The notes beneath the pieces were generated by a model that saw only the letters and a program-made list of their open reading frames with translations, made no database searches and was not told the origin of the DNA. The position numbers and the translations under genes are program-made. From the NCBI GenBank assembly GCA_003508835.1, contig PUFA01000092.1, forward strand, positions 6,553,501-6,617,500: a stretch of DNA of 64,000 bases, given 5' to 3'. Numbering within the stretch: position 1 is the stretch's first letter; each line of letters starts with the position of its first letter. Below are positions 1 through 11,840 of this stretch, in pieces. The stretch comes from Eonycteris spelaea. Its lineage: Eukaryota; Chordata; Mammalia; Chiroptera; Pteropodidae.

Positions 1-1502
1 ATTTGCTCAGATGTGCGGAAGAGTTTAAAAGGACAAAAGTTGATAAATAGTAAGTAATCATATGAAAAGAGAGAGAAAGAAATTAATCACATCTGACAGC
101 ACAGTCCCAGAAGAAATTTTTTTTTTATCAGAAGGGTTAAGAAATAATCATTTCTTGTTGACTTCCAAATTGCTCTATAGATTCAAATCTCTTTTGTCAG
201 TCCCAAATGATCTGAATCTCTCAGATTCAAAGACTTTTTGACCTTTCCATCATATTTATACTGCCAACCCACACTATTTCTTATACTTATATACGCTCAC
301 TCCCAATTAAATCTGTAATGGGTTTTGACCAAACTGCTACCACTTATTTCAAGAAATATATTGTGCCGCATCTAAAGAATCTAGTACAAATGATATCTAC
401 ACAATGATCTCATTTTAAAGTTTTTCTTCCCAAAAGACTACTTCAACTTCTCACCACATAAACTGAAACTAACCACAGTCTTTATTGGATTGTTTATCTA
501 TATAATCTGGGCTATTATTTCATATAAAAGTTTTTTTGGTGAAACAAGAAGCATGTTTCTTGAACCTTGCCCTTTAATTAGTGTAAGCTCCTTGGGGACT
601 CATGGTCTGACTTCATAGCAAGTAATCAAATGGATCTAGGAAACTGTGCTAAAATTAAACATTCCTTCCAAATGTTTCAGGCAATCCTAAGCTATGAAGT
701 GTCTGCCAAACCCTTGAAAAGATCAATAGAGCAACCCCTGGGCATATAATGCAGAACCGCCCACTGGAAAGTCCAGTTAATGAAACTCCACAATGGGCAA
801 TAGGTCTGTAATATAAGCACGTTCTTACAGAAGAATGGATTCCCTTTATCTGTGCTTCTGACTCCAATAGATGGTGCAGCGAGCAATTAGACTTGCAAAA
901 ACTGCCACCTACTCGCCCCAAAACTGATTAGATGGCTTCACATAAATAAAATTTGATTATTATGGAATTCTTGCCTTTAGGAATCACTAGAGGACTGATA
1001 TTAAACACAGGCATTCTAGGGTCATCCTGAGTAATAATGCTTTTGCTTTAAGAAATTCAACTCAAATCAGCAAACATTTAGATTGGCTTTTGTAGAAAAA
1101 GCACTTTGTCTTTTACCAACCAGCACATTTATCCATGTCTTTTAGTTTGCTTCATTAAATTGAATGCATATGTATCATACATTATTTTTAAAAAGAAATA
1201 CATACTCAAGTGTTACAGGCTCTTACTAATAAATCCATCAATACAGTGGGGTATGCTGTATCTAGTTTGCAATTCTATGCTAGATTTGAATCTCTCTTTC
1301 AACAGCAAGTTATTTATCTTACTAACAATCTATCAAAATAAATATCTCCTAAGGAACAGTATCATTAAATATTTCTCACAGCTGAAATTCCCCAACTCCT
1401 TTAGGCACAATTAATAGCTCTTCGTTCATGCATATATCATGATGCTTCTCACATTTTTAATGGGTGGTGGTGTTGATGGATTTTTCGTTACTACCAGGTT
1501 GG
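1..1502. other. unassigned AT-rich DNA
   Basis: I recognise no gene or confident repeat here. Around 575-640 the wording 'gtaagctccttggggac' resembles the 3' tail of an L2 element, but it is too short to call. The longest open frames (about 100 codons near 1.1-1.4 kb) are AT-rich and low in complexity, as expected by chance. Confidence 0.4.
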
Positions 1503-1600
1503 AACCCCCGTGAAAGTGGAGAACAGGTCTTATTCATCTTATTCATCTCTTATGACTTTCACCGAGCCTCCCATGTTATAGACGAATAAATAATGAAAAC
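1503..1600 (+). mobile_element. L2 3' tail fragment (weak)
   Basis: The segment reads 'aacaggtcttattcatct' and ends with 'gaataaataatg'. This follows the order of the L2 3' end (a 'gtgtcttattcatctttgtatcccca' block, then 'caataaatg'). It is strongly diverged and only the tail is visible. Confidence 0.35.
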
Positions 1601-2519
1601 CTATAGCCAAAGGTTTGCGGTCCTCTCTGTTCTGCCTCATCTCCATTGCAACACTGGGATTGGGGCTTCCAGGACAGAGAGGGGCAGAGTGTTGAAGTGT
1701 TGAAGCACATAAGACTAGTTCTCCAGAGTTTCTCTCAACCCACAGTCCTACTTCTACTTTCCCGTCAATTCTATTGTTATTATGACTCCCAGATTCAGAG
1801 TATAAATCTTCTGAATATGACAGTTACTGCACAGAATGTCAATTTTGACCCATGACAGTTACACGCAGGGAGAGTAAAGTGGCACCTGAGGTCCCTGCTG
1901 GTGACACACTTTTACTCTGCCCACTGTATAGCTCTTTTATTTCTCTCTTGCACAGCCTCTTCTGTCTCCCTCCTCTAGTTCAACTCTGCTCCTCAACTCC
2001 ACTGTTTCCATGTCCCTGCTTGTGTTCCGGATAGCCCATGGGCTAAAAACACAGCTGGATAGGGATGGAAAGTACCCAGCAGAAAGCCACTACCTTCTCT
2101 CACTTGCCCAAGACAAAAGTCATTAACTGATTTTTAAGACTCTTATCTGTAACCTCACAATCCTAAAATATGGCTAGAGACAGCCACCACCAATTAATAC
2201 AAGTGGACAATAAAAGATTAGATCCCTTTGCAACCTCTGGGGGCATTTTTATCCTCTTGGCAGTAAAAAGTATTAATTTATTTAAGCCTTGATACTGAAC
2301 TGGCAAAAAAAGTTTCCTCTTTTTTCTTAACTCCTCCCCACCCCCAAAGCCCCATTTTGATTGATTGGTAGCAGCTCTTACCAGTGCCTTGCTAAGCAAT
2401 CAAGAATAGAGAAACCACAGTGTACATTCTAGGTATTTGCCCCCATTTGCCTTATGCTGTCATCTGGTAAATTATTCCAACATTTGTCATGCAATCATCA
2501 TGGTTTGCAAAGTTTATTC
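1601..2519. other. unassigned DNA
   Basis: No repeat family or coding exon recognised. A pyrimidine-rich patch runs from about 1910 to 2010. Confidence 0.4.
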
Positions 2520-2660
2520 GAGTCATTCAACAATCAGCTTAACTGGAGTATGAGTGAATTAATTAGAATTGAGTATGAGCTGGCACTATCGTAGACACTG
2601 GACATAAAAATAAAATGAAATACAGTCCTTAATCTCAGGCAACTAATAGAGTCTAGCTTC
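2520..2660 (-). mobile_element. L2 3' end, antisense
   Basis: Reads as the reverse complement of an L2 3' end. 'tcattcaacaa' is followed by 'gctggcactatcgtagacac', 'acagtccttaatctcagg' and 'agtctag'. These match in order the L2 antisense blocks 'ggcactgtgctaggcac', 'cagtccctgccctcaggagct' and 'cagtctag'. It is ancient and diverged. Confidence 0.55.
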
Positions 2661-3724
2661 TAATAACTACAGTATACCATTTGGGCTTCAGTAAAAGCAA
2701 CCAGTAGGCAATGCTGTCCATATTCTTGCATTTTAAGGTAATGGCTTCCATAGAACCATTCTTTTAATTAAACCAAGAAATCTTAACCTTGGATTTCCAA
2801 AAACCAAAATCAACCACAAATATTTCAAAAGGTCTCCCCAGATTTTCTGCTTTCATTTGAAAGGGTTTAGGGTCCAAATGTAAGTTCAAATAATTAAATA
2901 TTGAGTGTTGCCATTCCAAACAGTTTCAGAATCTATGTATTGCATTTACACAGTACATGATACTGATGATAATAGCTGAAATCAGGACAAGCCTAGAGAA
3001 AATAACAGACTAAAGCAATATAGTTTTGCATGGAGATGAGCATATGTCATGTAAGCACAGACTGACTTTCCATAATAACCAGTTAAGGTGAGATGTGGCA
3101 AATGTAGAAACTGTAACAGTGACACATTTATGATGAGAGTAACAGCCAGTCTCTGTGCTAAAAAGAGCCATTTCCTGCAAAAGGAAGAACCATCGGCCTG
3201 AGATCTGAGGACAGCAGCACTGCAAAATGACAGATTAGAATAGGATACATCCAGTTTATCCCTCTAAGTTAAATCGCCATCTGCCATCAGGATCTCCTCC
3301 TTTCTCTACTAATCATCACGGTGGTTTCAAGTCAGAATTCTCCCAAGCAGTAGGTTGCTGCTGATTTCTAGATCGCAAAACCTTGTTGGTGATAGGATTG
3401 TCTCTGACATTCATTATATCTGCAAATGGGGTTTTGTTTGTTTACTCGCTTGGGTAAAATTTGTATGTCGTCTTCAGAAAAGTCTCCTAGCTTTTAAGTT
3501 TTTAATTAGATATGTGCAATTTATTAAGTATACAATTCTTAACTAGATGCCTCATCCTAATATGAATTGGGAAATAGTGTGTTTTCCACAAAACCAGCCA
3601 AAATAAATCCAAGAATTGGTCTATTTTCAGCTGCTCCTCTCTATTCAAAGATGAGACAGATATTCTCCCCACGACCCCCCTTTGTTAAAATGAAATGGAT
3701 CCTCAAAACAAGGCATTTCTCAAG
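2661..3724. other. unassigned AT-rich DNA
   Basis: No gene, RNA gene or repeat that I can name with support. Short open frames on both strands are without domains. Confidence 0.4.
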
Positions 3725-3895
3725 GTGCCATAGATCATCCACTCAGGATCTACCTAGGAAACATTAAAATTCAGTTTCCTGGGCTCCACTTGGGAACTAT
3801 TAAGGGCTCATGAGTCAGCATTTTAACAAATTCACCAGATGGTTCATAAAGGGATAAAGTGTAAGGATTCCCTACCATTCTAACGCAATGCTCTG
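3725..3895 (+). mobile_element. hAT-Charlie MITE fragment (MER5/MER20-like)
   Basis: Contains 'acctaggaaacattaaaatt', then 'cagtttcctgggctccac', then 'cagcattttaacaaattcac'. This is the internal order of short non-autonomous hAT-Charlie elements (MER5/MER20 group). Terminal inverted repeats are not clear, so the ends are approximate. Confidence 0.45.
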
Positions 3896-4084
3896 TGAGA
3901 AAGGGTTTTTCCCATCTAGTCCTTAAAGGTATTTAAAATATATCAGCAAAACTAGTTACACCTGTGCAGCAGCATTAGGGTAATGAAAGATCCAGATCAC
4001 TGGAAATTTTTTGAAGCTTGGCATGAGACCCCCACTAACAGCCTGGTAGGCCCAGAATAATCCTGTTCCCTGATGTACAACGCA

Positions 4085-4400
4085 CACAGAGGCTGCGGAT
4101 GGATGTTGTGTGGTGACTCTAGGATTGTTTGCAGAGTGGCATAGATCTTCAATCCTCCGAGAGCTGCTATCAGCCGGGTCTCCACCCTTCATGGGACAGG
4201 CAGAAGCCGCTATAGCTACTTCCCCGCCCTCTGGCCACCGGCTCTGCTATTTATTGACAGATATTCCTGGCTCTAGAAGGGCAGCTCCCAAAGTGAGTCA
4301 CTGAGGGATTTTTGCCTGCATCTCTATGTGGTGCTGCTCAGAGCTGAGCACCCATAAATCCTCCTGTCCCCATCGATCAATTGCAGACACAACAAAACAC
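4085..4400. promoter_or_regulatory. candidate non-repeat regulatory block
   Basis: This stretch is more GC-rich than its surroundings and is not assignable to a repeat. Five CpGs fall between about 4157 and 4240 in an otherwise CpG-poor region. There is a perfect AP-1 site TGAGTCA at 4294-4300 and an A/T-rich 'ctatttattg' (MEF2-like) at 4247-4256. An imperfect inverted repeat around 4330-4353 has arms like 'ggtgctgctcag' and 'ctgagcacc'. Motif matches alone do not prove function. Confidence 0.25.
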
Positions 4401-7400
4401 AGGCAAGTTTAAAGTTCAACACAGCCACTCAGGGGAAGCACACCATACGCTGGTCCTTGGCTTCTTTTAAGAAAGAAGAGCTCATAGATAAATACAGAAA
4501 ATCATTCTCTTGCTATTTTCGAATATCTAACCTTTAACTTCGTTCAATAATTGCCCGAGTTGAGACTACTTTTAAAACAAGGTTCAAGTTAAATAGTAAG
4601 CTCCATTCCCTACTTGATTTTATTCAATATAGATTTCCTTTTCCAACATCTCAAAAGAGCAGTTATTTTGATTCACATCACACTTATTAACACACACAAA
4701 AATCTCCCATGCTGATGCTGGTAGAGAATGAAAATACTTGAATTTGTGCATTTCCAAAGTATTTGTAAGCCTCTTGGTACTTGTATCATGCTTCTAGCTA
4801 ATATGTTTCTACTGAGTGCACTCGAACTTGATTTTGTTTAGATTTTACTTGCATAGGACGATACAGACGTGAAAGATCTACAACCACTGAAAAAATGAAA
4901 AATTTAGACATAAAAATGACTGAAATTTCATCTACAACCTTCATTTTGCAATTAAAGAAACTGGATTCTGTAGAGTAAACTAAAAGTTTGCTTCCAGCGC
5001 TGAAACTGTGATTTGCCCAGTATGACAGAGGCTTTGTAGCCCTGCCTTATTCTGTTCACCAATCAGGGTTTTCACACCTGTCTACAGCTTCCTCCAGCAA
5101 GCACCTGTGCCTCTATCTGCCTGAGGGTTTTCTCCCACCACAGGAGCATGCTGAGCTTATGCATGGGTAGGAGAAAGATGCTGGGGAGTTAATGCCTCCA
5201 GACCAGATCTTAGCCAATGACACAAGACAGTAGATTATTAACCAGCTTCTCACCCTCAGATGGGACAGCTCTGAGGTGTGCATTACATCATCTCCCAGAG
5301 ACGAGTAACCTGCCCACTGACACACTCTGTGTTGGCTCTCCTGTTCTGCCTCTCCACTCCCTGCCAGTGCCCCCTAAACACTTACCCTACTTGCACTTAA
5401 ATCCTTGTATTGGGGTATACTTCTGAGGAAACCCACCCTCACATCTAAGTCCCACAGCTATAGTGAAAAGGCAAAAACCAAGCCAGTTTGGTTTCATATT
5501 TTTTAAAGATAAATATGTTGGATCACGTCATGGGAACCTACGGGAAGAAGTAAACAGTCCTGTCTCAAACAGTGTGGGAGGTGTCCATCTGGTTCTCAAC
5601 AGTGCCAAGTTTTCAGAATCTTTGTCTCAATTCATACTAGGGAGTTATTAAGAAGTGAATACGAATACATATCAATTGGGCTCAAACTGAGCTAATGAGC
5701 AGCTTTGAGGTAAAACTAAAAACCCAACCATATTTCCTCAAAAGCAAAAAGCAGCATTTCGAATACTTGCCTTGTGAAAGAAAGCAAAACATAACAATTC
5801 TGTAGGTGTCTTCACAATTAATATTTGATCTGAATAAGCCCAATGTCTCTATTTGGTTTGCTACGTTTCAGTTTTGCTTTAACCAAGACACTTTTATACC
5901 TATATTTCATTAAATTTATGTTGGAGTAATTCTAGAAATACTTCTTCTAAAACTTTGCTTTTTATCTTTTGTCCTAACTAAACTGGTATTTGATGATATT
6001 TCAGTCTCTATAACAATATACAATATTTATTAAATAGTTTTGTGGACAAGTTACAGGTTTTTAAAACAAAGGCTTTTTTTCTCTCTCTTCCATTGCTGTA
6101 TCGATGAATATGTAAAGACTTGAAAAGAGGGCTTGGAGTCTCCACTCCAGTGAGTCTGAAGTCACTCAAAAAATTAATTCAGGTTGAAAAATGTAGTAAT
6201 ATGGTGTATTGGCATAACCTTCTTCCCAAGGAAAGATATTACATATATTAAAAATAATCATTGCTAAAGCCACACTAACAGAAAAAAAAAATCTGTGTTT
6301 TCAGAACAAACTGAGACACTAAGATTGCAAGTGAGCAAGTGAATTGTCTGAGACCAATAAGTGAGCCAAGGGTAGGAGTGAAAGCAAAGGACTGAAAACA
6401 GTCGCAGGACTCCAATTCTAGATCATGTTATCTAGATAAAAATTTGGTTATTTAATCTCACTGCCAAACAGAGGTGGATTTATCCCAAATCAGAGTATGT
6501 ACCTACCATTTCCAGAGTCCTGGGTGGCCCTCTCATCCAATCTTACATGGTCATATGGTTTTATAAAATTTTCAAATGAGCAATTATTTTAACTGTAATT
6601 CATTAAGACTTTTCTCCTGAAGAAGACCTTTCCCTATTTTATAAGCTTTAGATTCTACAAAACCTGTATCCTTTCTTTTGCTGTGTCCAGATGAACATTA
6701 CTTGTAGTTTTCAGCTGAACATTTACCCCTACAATTCACAAACCCACCAAAAAGACTTTACTTCCCAAAGAAAATTCATTACAACATTAGCTCAGGCCTC
6801 ATAGCACCTCCCCAAGTAACAACTTCACTAAACCATGGACTTTAGAAAATATTTTACAATTACCCTGAACCTTTGTGAGAAACTTAAGAAGCTTTAGTGC
6901 ATCAGTGAGCAGTTAACATCTGTGAGTTCCTACTGAGATCTAAGGTTTAAATCAATTAGTGGTAACCAGGACTCTTTGCAATAAGCTTTCATAGAGAACA
7001 AGCATATGCTGATGTTTTAAATTAAAAATGTACTCTCCTGTAGAGAATGTTCACACAGCATTCTCCTTTTTTGGCCCATGTAATTCTTATTACATTTTGT
7101 ACTCCAAGAGTGATTATGGGATTCACAGAAACACTGAATCCCAAGGGAAAATATTTCTTCATAAGAAACCATAACTCTTTGAATCCCATTATTTTAGACT
7201 TTTAATCATGTGGCTCTTTATCTTTGATTTTAGTGAGCTCCTGCAGCTCATTCTTCTTTTCCATTGTTAAACCCCAGCCAAAATACTAGATAAAAGGAAA
7301 TAAGCCTTAATGAAATGGAAGAACACCTTTCTGGGCTAAAAGGTAGACCTGGAGAGGAGCTGGGAACTCACCCTTCTCTCCAACTTTTGGTATTGTAATT

Positions 7401-7437
7401 GGTGTTGCCAAGTTTGCCTTAACTAGTTTAATTAACA
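4401..7437. other. unassigned AT-rich DNA with possible MIR scraps
   Basis: No gene seen. Two places look like badly decayed antisense MIR: about 4930-5050 ('attaaagaaactgg' then 'tttgcccagtatgacagag') and about 6300-6425 ('aattgtctgagaccaataag'). Neither is strong enough for its own call. The rest holds short chance open frames only. Confidence 0.35.
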
Positions 7438-7505
7438 ATAATAATAGCTAATATTTACTGAGTTCAGACTCTATGTCAGGCACTACACTATGCACTTGAC
7501 ATGCA
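7438..7505 (-). mobile_element. MIR fragment, antisense
   Basis: 'aataatagctaatatttact' is followed by 'tgtcaggcactacactatg'. This is the reverse complement of the MIR 3' half ('gtgcctggcacatag' / 'caataaat'). The fragment breaks off shortly before the L1 that begins near 7.65 kb. Confidence 0.5.
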
Positions 7506-7838
7506 AAATCAGTATAAAAAATCAGCAAAATACAAAATGAGACAGAAAGAGAGAAAAAGAGGGACAAAGAACTATGAAGTAGACAGAAAATGGCAATTGT
7601 AAGTCCTTCCCTATTAATATTTACTTTAAACATAAATTGATTCAACTTCTCCCATCAAAAGATATCTAGAGCTGAGTGCAAAGAATACAAAACCCAACTA
7701 TATACTGTCTATAAGAGACTCACTTTAGATTTAAGAACACAAATAGGCTGAAAATGAGGGGATAGAGAAAGATAATCCAGGCAAATAGTAAATAAAAGAA
7801 AGCAGGAGTAGCTATATCAGACAAAAATAGATTTAAGT

Positions 7839-7859
7839 AAAAAAAAAAAAAAAAAAAAA
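7839..7859 (+). repeat. poly(A) run, 21 bp
   Basis: Uninterrupted A run inside the L1 ORF2 remnant, where the L1 normally reads 'tttaagtcaaaaactgt'. It is an expansion of an internal A-rich site rather than an L1 tail. Confidence 0.95.
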
Positions 7860-7910
7860 GGATACGAGAGACAAGACATTATATAATTCATCAGGAAGGT
7901 ATAATAATTA

Positions 7911-7988
7911 CATCTATCTCTATCTACTTCTATCTATCTCTATCTCTATCTATCTCTATCTCTATCTCTATTTCTCTATCTCTATAGA
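7911..7988 (+). repeat. TCTATC/TATC microsatellite
   Basis: Alternating tctatc and tatc units for about 75 bp with a few interruptions, located inside the L1 ORF2 remnant. It probably grew from the L1 'tataaatatatatgcaccc' region. Confidence 0.9.
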
Positions 7989-9377
7989 TATACCAAACAT
8001 CAGAGCACTTAAACGTCTAAAGCAAACATTCACAATATTGAAGGAAGAAATAGATAGCAATTCAATAATAGTAGAAGACCTTAATTACTCACTTTTGGCA
8101 ACAGACAGAATACTCAGACAGAAAATCAAAAAGTAAATAGCAGTCTTGAACAGTGCTATAAACCAAATGAATCTAACAGATATACACAAGGAGAGCATTC
8201 CACTAAATAGCAGCAGAATACACATTCTTCTCAAGGATTCACAGAACATTCTTCAAGATAGATCACATATTAGGCCACATAACAAATTTTAACAAATTTA
8301 AGATTGAAATCATACCAAGCTATTTTCTAAATATCAATAACAGAAGGATAATTGGAAAATTCACAACTATGTGGAAAATAAACAACACATTCCTGAAAAA
8401 TAATGGGTCAAAGAAGAAATCAAAAGGGAAATCAGAAAGTGTCTTGAGACAAATGAAAATGAAAAACGCCACATATCAAAACTTATGAGATGCAGCAAAA
8501 GCAGTATTAGGAGGAAACTTTATAGCAATAAAAAAATCTACATTTAAAAAAACAATTTCAAATAAACAACCTAACTTCATACTCCGGGAACTGGAAAAAG
8601 AACAAACTAAGCCCAAAATTAGCAAAAGGAAGGAAATAATAAAGATTAGAGCAGAAATAATCAAAATAGAGACAAAATAATAGAAAAAAATCAATAAAAT
8701 TAAGAGCTGGTTTTTTTCAAAAGATAAAAAATTGACAAACACATAGCTAGACTAAGGAAAAAAGAAGATTCGAATAAATAAAATCAGAAATGAACAAGGA
8801 GACATATAACTGATGCCAGATAAATACAAAGAATCATAAAAAAACTACCATAAATAATTATATACCAACAAATTGGATAATCTAGAAGAAATGGATAAAT
8901 TCCTAGAAACATACAATCTGTAAAGACTGATTCATGAATAGAAAATTTGAACAGACCAATTACTAGTAAGGAAATTGGATAAGTAATCAAACTTCCCCAA
9001 TAAAGAAAAGTGCAAGACTACAAGGCTTCACAGGAAAATTCTGCCAAACATTTAAAGCAAATTTAATACCAAAAGAGTTACAAAACTCTCCCCTAAAATT
9101 GGTTTATGTCTATTACCTTGATTGTGCAATGGTTTCATATGTATATGCATATGTTCAAACTCATCAAATTGTATTCATTAAATATGTTCAGTTTTTAATA
9201 TCAATTATACCTCAATAAGGCTATTTTTAAAAAGTTGCCTGAGAAGGGAGCATTTTTCCCTCTGACTTTCATAATAAATTCAAAGGTGCATGAATATAGA
9301 TACAATAGAAAAGAGTAACACTGGCTGAGCTTGAAGAATGCTTATTCTTCTCAAGCAAAGTGTCTTACCCTAAGAGA

Positions 9378-9482
9378 TTCTGGTTTAATTGTTCTGCAAT
9401 GTAGCCCAAGGGTCAGGATTTTTTTTTTTAACTCCCCAGGGGATTTTAAAGTTCAGCCATGGTTGAAATCATCTGATGTACA
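9378..9482 (+). mobile_element. hAT MER5-like fragment
   Basis: The order 'ctggtttaattgttctgcaa', 'actccccaggggattttaaa' and 'cagccatggttgaaa' resembles the second half of MER5-type hAT elements ('aattggtctgggg', 'agctccccaggtgattctaa', 'cagccagggttgagaa'). The fragment is divergent, with a T-run in the middle. Confidence 0.4.
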
Positions 9483-10361
9483 GCAGTGTTTCTCCAGTAC
9501 CCTAGCATCTGGTGGTCTGTGTCTCACTCTTGGAGCAGCAAGCTTCTAGTAGGTAGCAATATGTAAGGATAGCATTAATAGAATCAGAAGAACCAAATGG
9601 CAATTTGAATATAAGAAGAGTGGCACCAGTAGAAAACATAAGCTGTGGTTCTTCAGCTTTGGCTAGTGTAGAGTCAGTCACCTTGCGAGGAAATCCAGGG
9701 GTAGAACTCTTATCTTCCTTCTTTTGCTTCCATAAACTCATCAAACAACCACATTATTGATCTGTTGTGGTGATCTAAGCCAACCATTGTTGGGATGAGT
9801 TGAAATCGTCCCTTTATGAGTAGAGACAATCTGGAGTGGGAAAGATGCATCCATCTTCTTTTTGTATTGCGCTAACCTGTGACAAGCTGTAAACAACAAG
9901 GGAGCTCCTTTGGCACATTTTCCCTGCAGTCATTTATCAGGTGTCATAACTTTATGGGGAAAATAAAGCCCTCAGGGAAGTATAATGAATGCATTCCTTA
10001 CTATTGAATTTCTGCTTATGCTGATATCTCTTAAGAGTCTCAGCTTTTATTTGTATGGCAACATTATTTTGGTATTAATAACATTAAAATTCTTATTTGA
10101 TACACAAACACAGGGTATTTTTGATTCAATAAAATAAGTATAACATTTCAGGATTTTTATTCTCCATAAATGTTTGTACATAGAGATAACCAGGAAAAAA
10201 AAAAAAGCATACTTTTTATAGCTATAACACTATTAAAGTTTTTTTATGGCTATTTATTCACATGGTAAAAATATAAGTGCTTGTTTGTTTTAATTTCCAT
10301 TTTAACAAATAAAAGATGCATAAATGAAGGACTTTAATGTGACCTCAGGTTTCTTCTAGTG
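9483..10361. other. unassigned DNA
   Basis: No recognised repeat or gene. An 80-codon minus-strand open frame at 9502-9744 has no domain and I treat it as chance. The A-run at 10195-10206 is simple sequence. Confidence 0.4.
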
Positions 10362-10869
10362 CAGCGTTCAAACTTTTTTATCTCAGGACCCCTTTCCACC
10401 CTTAAAAAATCATTGAAGATACAAATTGCTTTTGCTTATATTGGTTATTTCTGTTGATATTTACTCTTTTAGCTGAGGAAAGTTTTATTTATTTGTTTAT
10501 TTAAAAATTACAATAGTTTATCCATTACATATCACTGTAAATAATATATTTTTAGAAAAATTAAGTACATTTTGCAAAATAAAAAATATTTAGCAAGAGA
10601 AGTATCTTTTTTTTACATTAAAAATATCTTTTTCAGTCTGTCTTCCTGAAGGACAGCTGGATTCTCATATTTGCTTCAGTAGTCAAATAATTGTGATATG
10701 TTGTATTCATTAAAGCATATATAGAAAAATTTAGCATCTTAATCTATAATCTGGAAAGAGTAGTATTTTAATATTCAGATAATTGTGGATATTCTTTTTC
10801 GATTCTAGACTAAAACTCAACATGCTGTCATTTCTGAAAGGTTAACTGCAATATTGAATAAGAAACAGT

Positions 10870-11830
10870 GTCAATGAACTATTGTTATCTATCTATTAAT
10901 TTAAAATTTACTGGTTTAGCTTGTTCTTTGAATGGAACTTTTGCCCATACATGATTTTGTGACTTTTGTAGCATATTGATACACTGAGTTATAGAGACCT
11001 TCCAAATGTTGGCATAATTCATTACATAATATCAAAAAATCCATAAACATCACCACCAATCTCATCAGAAAGGTTTTTACATATCAGAGAGTTATCAAGC
11101 TCATGGTGGCAGATACACGGTTTCCAAAATTCAAATTTTCACTTGGATTTTCAAATTTTATCATTGGCAATAAATGCTGTCAGTTGTTTTCCTTGAAGTG
11201 ACAGGACCAATTCATTCATTTTATATATATATAATATATATAATATATATATTTTTTATATATTTTTTTCATATATTTTACATATATATATCAGGTAAAT
11301 ATTTATGTCTCAATATCAATTGTTTGTTAGTCATTCTTTCAAGTGAAAAGGAAACTTTTCCTGATGTTCCAGGAAAAACAGCTAGTTCAGCTACAACTCA
11401 AGTGACTCCACAGTGCTTTTCTTCAAGATTACCATCCTATTTCACATACAATAAGTGTTTTATGCATAATTCTCATTTTCCCACATGTTATTAAATATAT
11501 GTGTGCTTGATAGTCAAGATTTAATACCATTAATAATTTTTACTACTTCATCAAAGACATCACAAAGTAAAACTGGCTTTTTGTTCGTTTTTTAGTTTTT
11601 GTATTGCAGGTTTGTGTCAATGAAAAATATGATGACCACTAGTACAGTTTGGAGTCACTCCCTTGGTTTGTACTAAGGCATCAGCAATATTACCCAACAT
11701 TGATTTTGCGCCATCATTATTTGAATGCAGGAAGTCTTTATTTCTTGAAACTACTACAATCTTCTGAAACACATTTGGAAAAAGCTGTGTTAAATATCCT
11801 CTTTAGCCCTTTCCCACTTCTAGATCTATG
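10870..11830 (-). pseudogene. hAT-type transposase pseudogene
   Basis: Translating the minus strand around 11.69-11.73 kb gives N-D-G-A-K-S-M-L-G. This corresponds to the catalytic-region motif C-T-D-G-A-x-x-M-x-G of hAT and ZBED-type transposases. Downstream come an H-H-rich patch, then D-V-F-D-E-V-V-K-I-I-N (after a frameshift near 11.55 kb), similar to the 'lhreala...vvkivNfIks' block of that family. Further on are L-F-F-L-E-H-Q-E-K (about 11.36 kb), L-S-L-Q-G-K-Q-L-T (about 11.2 kb) and V-P-F-K-E-Q (about 10.93 kb), in the expected order. Several stops and at least one frameshift show it is dead. A domesticated gene is unlikely because no long frame survives. Confidence 0.7.
11217..11292. 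repeat. AT-rich TATATA repeat
   Basis: Irregular ta/ata repeats with short T runs, inside the hAT fossil. Confidence 0.85.
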
Positions 11831-11840
11831 AAAGAATTTA

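Larger units (their letters stand above)
7645..9235 (+). mobile_element. L1 element: ORF2 remnant joined to 3' UTR end
   Basis: From about 7650 the plus strand follows L1 ORF2: 'aaaacccaactatatactgt', 'aagagactcactttagat', 'gcaggagtagctatatcaga'. Later it reads 'gcagcagaatacacattctt', 'tcaagatagatcacatatta' and 'gacatgaa'-type RT-domain wording up to about 9100. This covers the later endonuclease part into the N-terminal reverse transcriptase part. It then jumps to an L1M-type 3' end ('tcatcaaattgta', 'caattatacctcaataa') at about 9110-9235. Some 2-3 kb of ORF2 is therefore missing. Stops and frameshifts make it non-coding. A poly(A) run and a TCTATC tract interrupt it. The family is clear; the subfamily (L1MA/MB-like) is a guess. 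Confidence 0.85.
10362..11840 (-). mobile_element. ancient hAT DNA transposon with transposase remnant
   Basis: The low-coordinate end starts with a hAT-like terminus 'cagcgttcaaactttttt', followed by a non-coding end ('ctcaggacccctttcc', 'gacagctggattctcatatt'). Reading the minus strand from about 11.83 kb down to about 10.85 kb gives a broken hAT-type transposase (see the pseudogene entry). The opposite terminal inverted repeat is not visible, so the high-coordinate border is approximate. An AT repeat at 11.2-11.3 kb lies inside. The superfamily call rests on protein motifs; the family name is not known to me. Confidence 0.7.

Noticed and set aside
7911..7988. TCTATC units as a possible CRISPR-like array
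   Set aside because: The units are 4-6 bp and contiguous, without spacers. It is an ordinary microsatellite in a mammalian L1.
8476..8990. Hydrophobic minus-strand frames that look like membrane proteins
   Set aside because: They are the antisense of A-rich L1 ORF2, which always reads as Leu/Ile/Phe-rich sequence.
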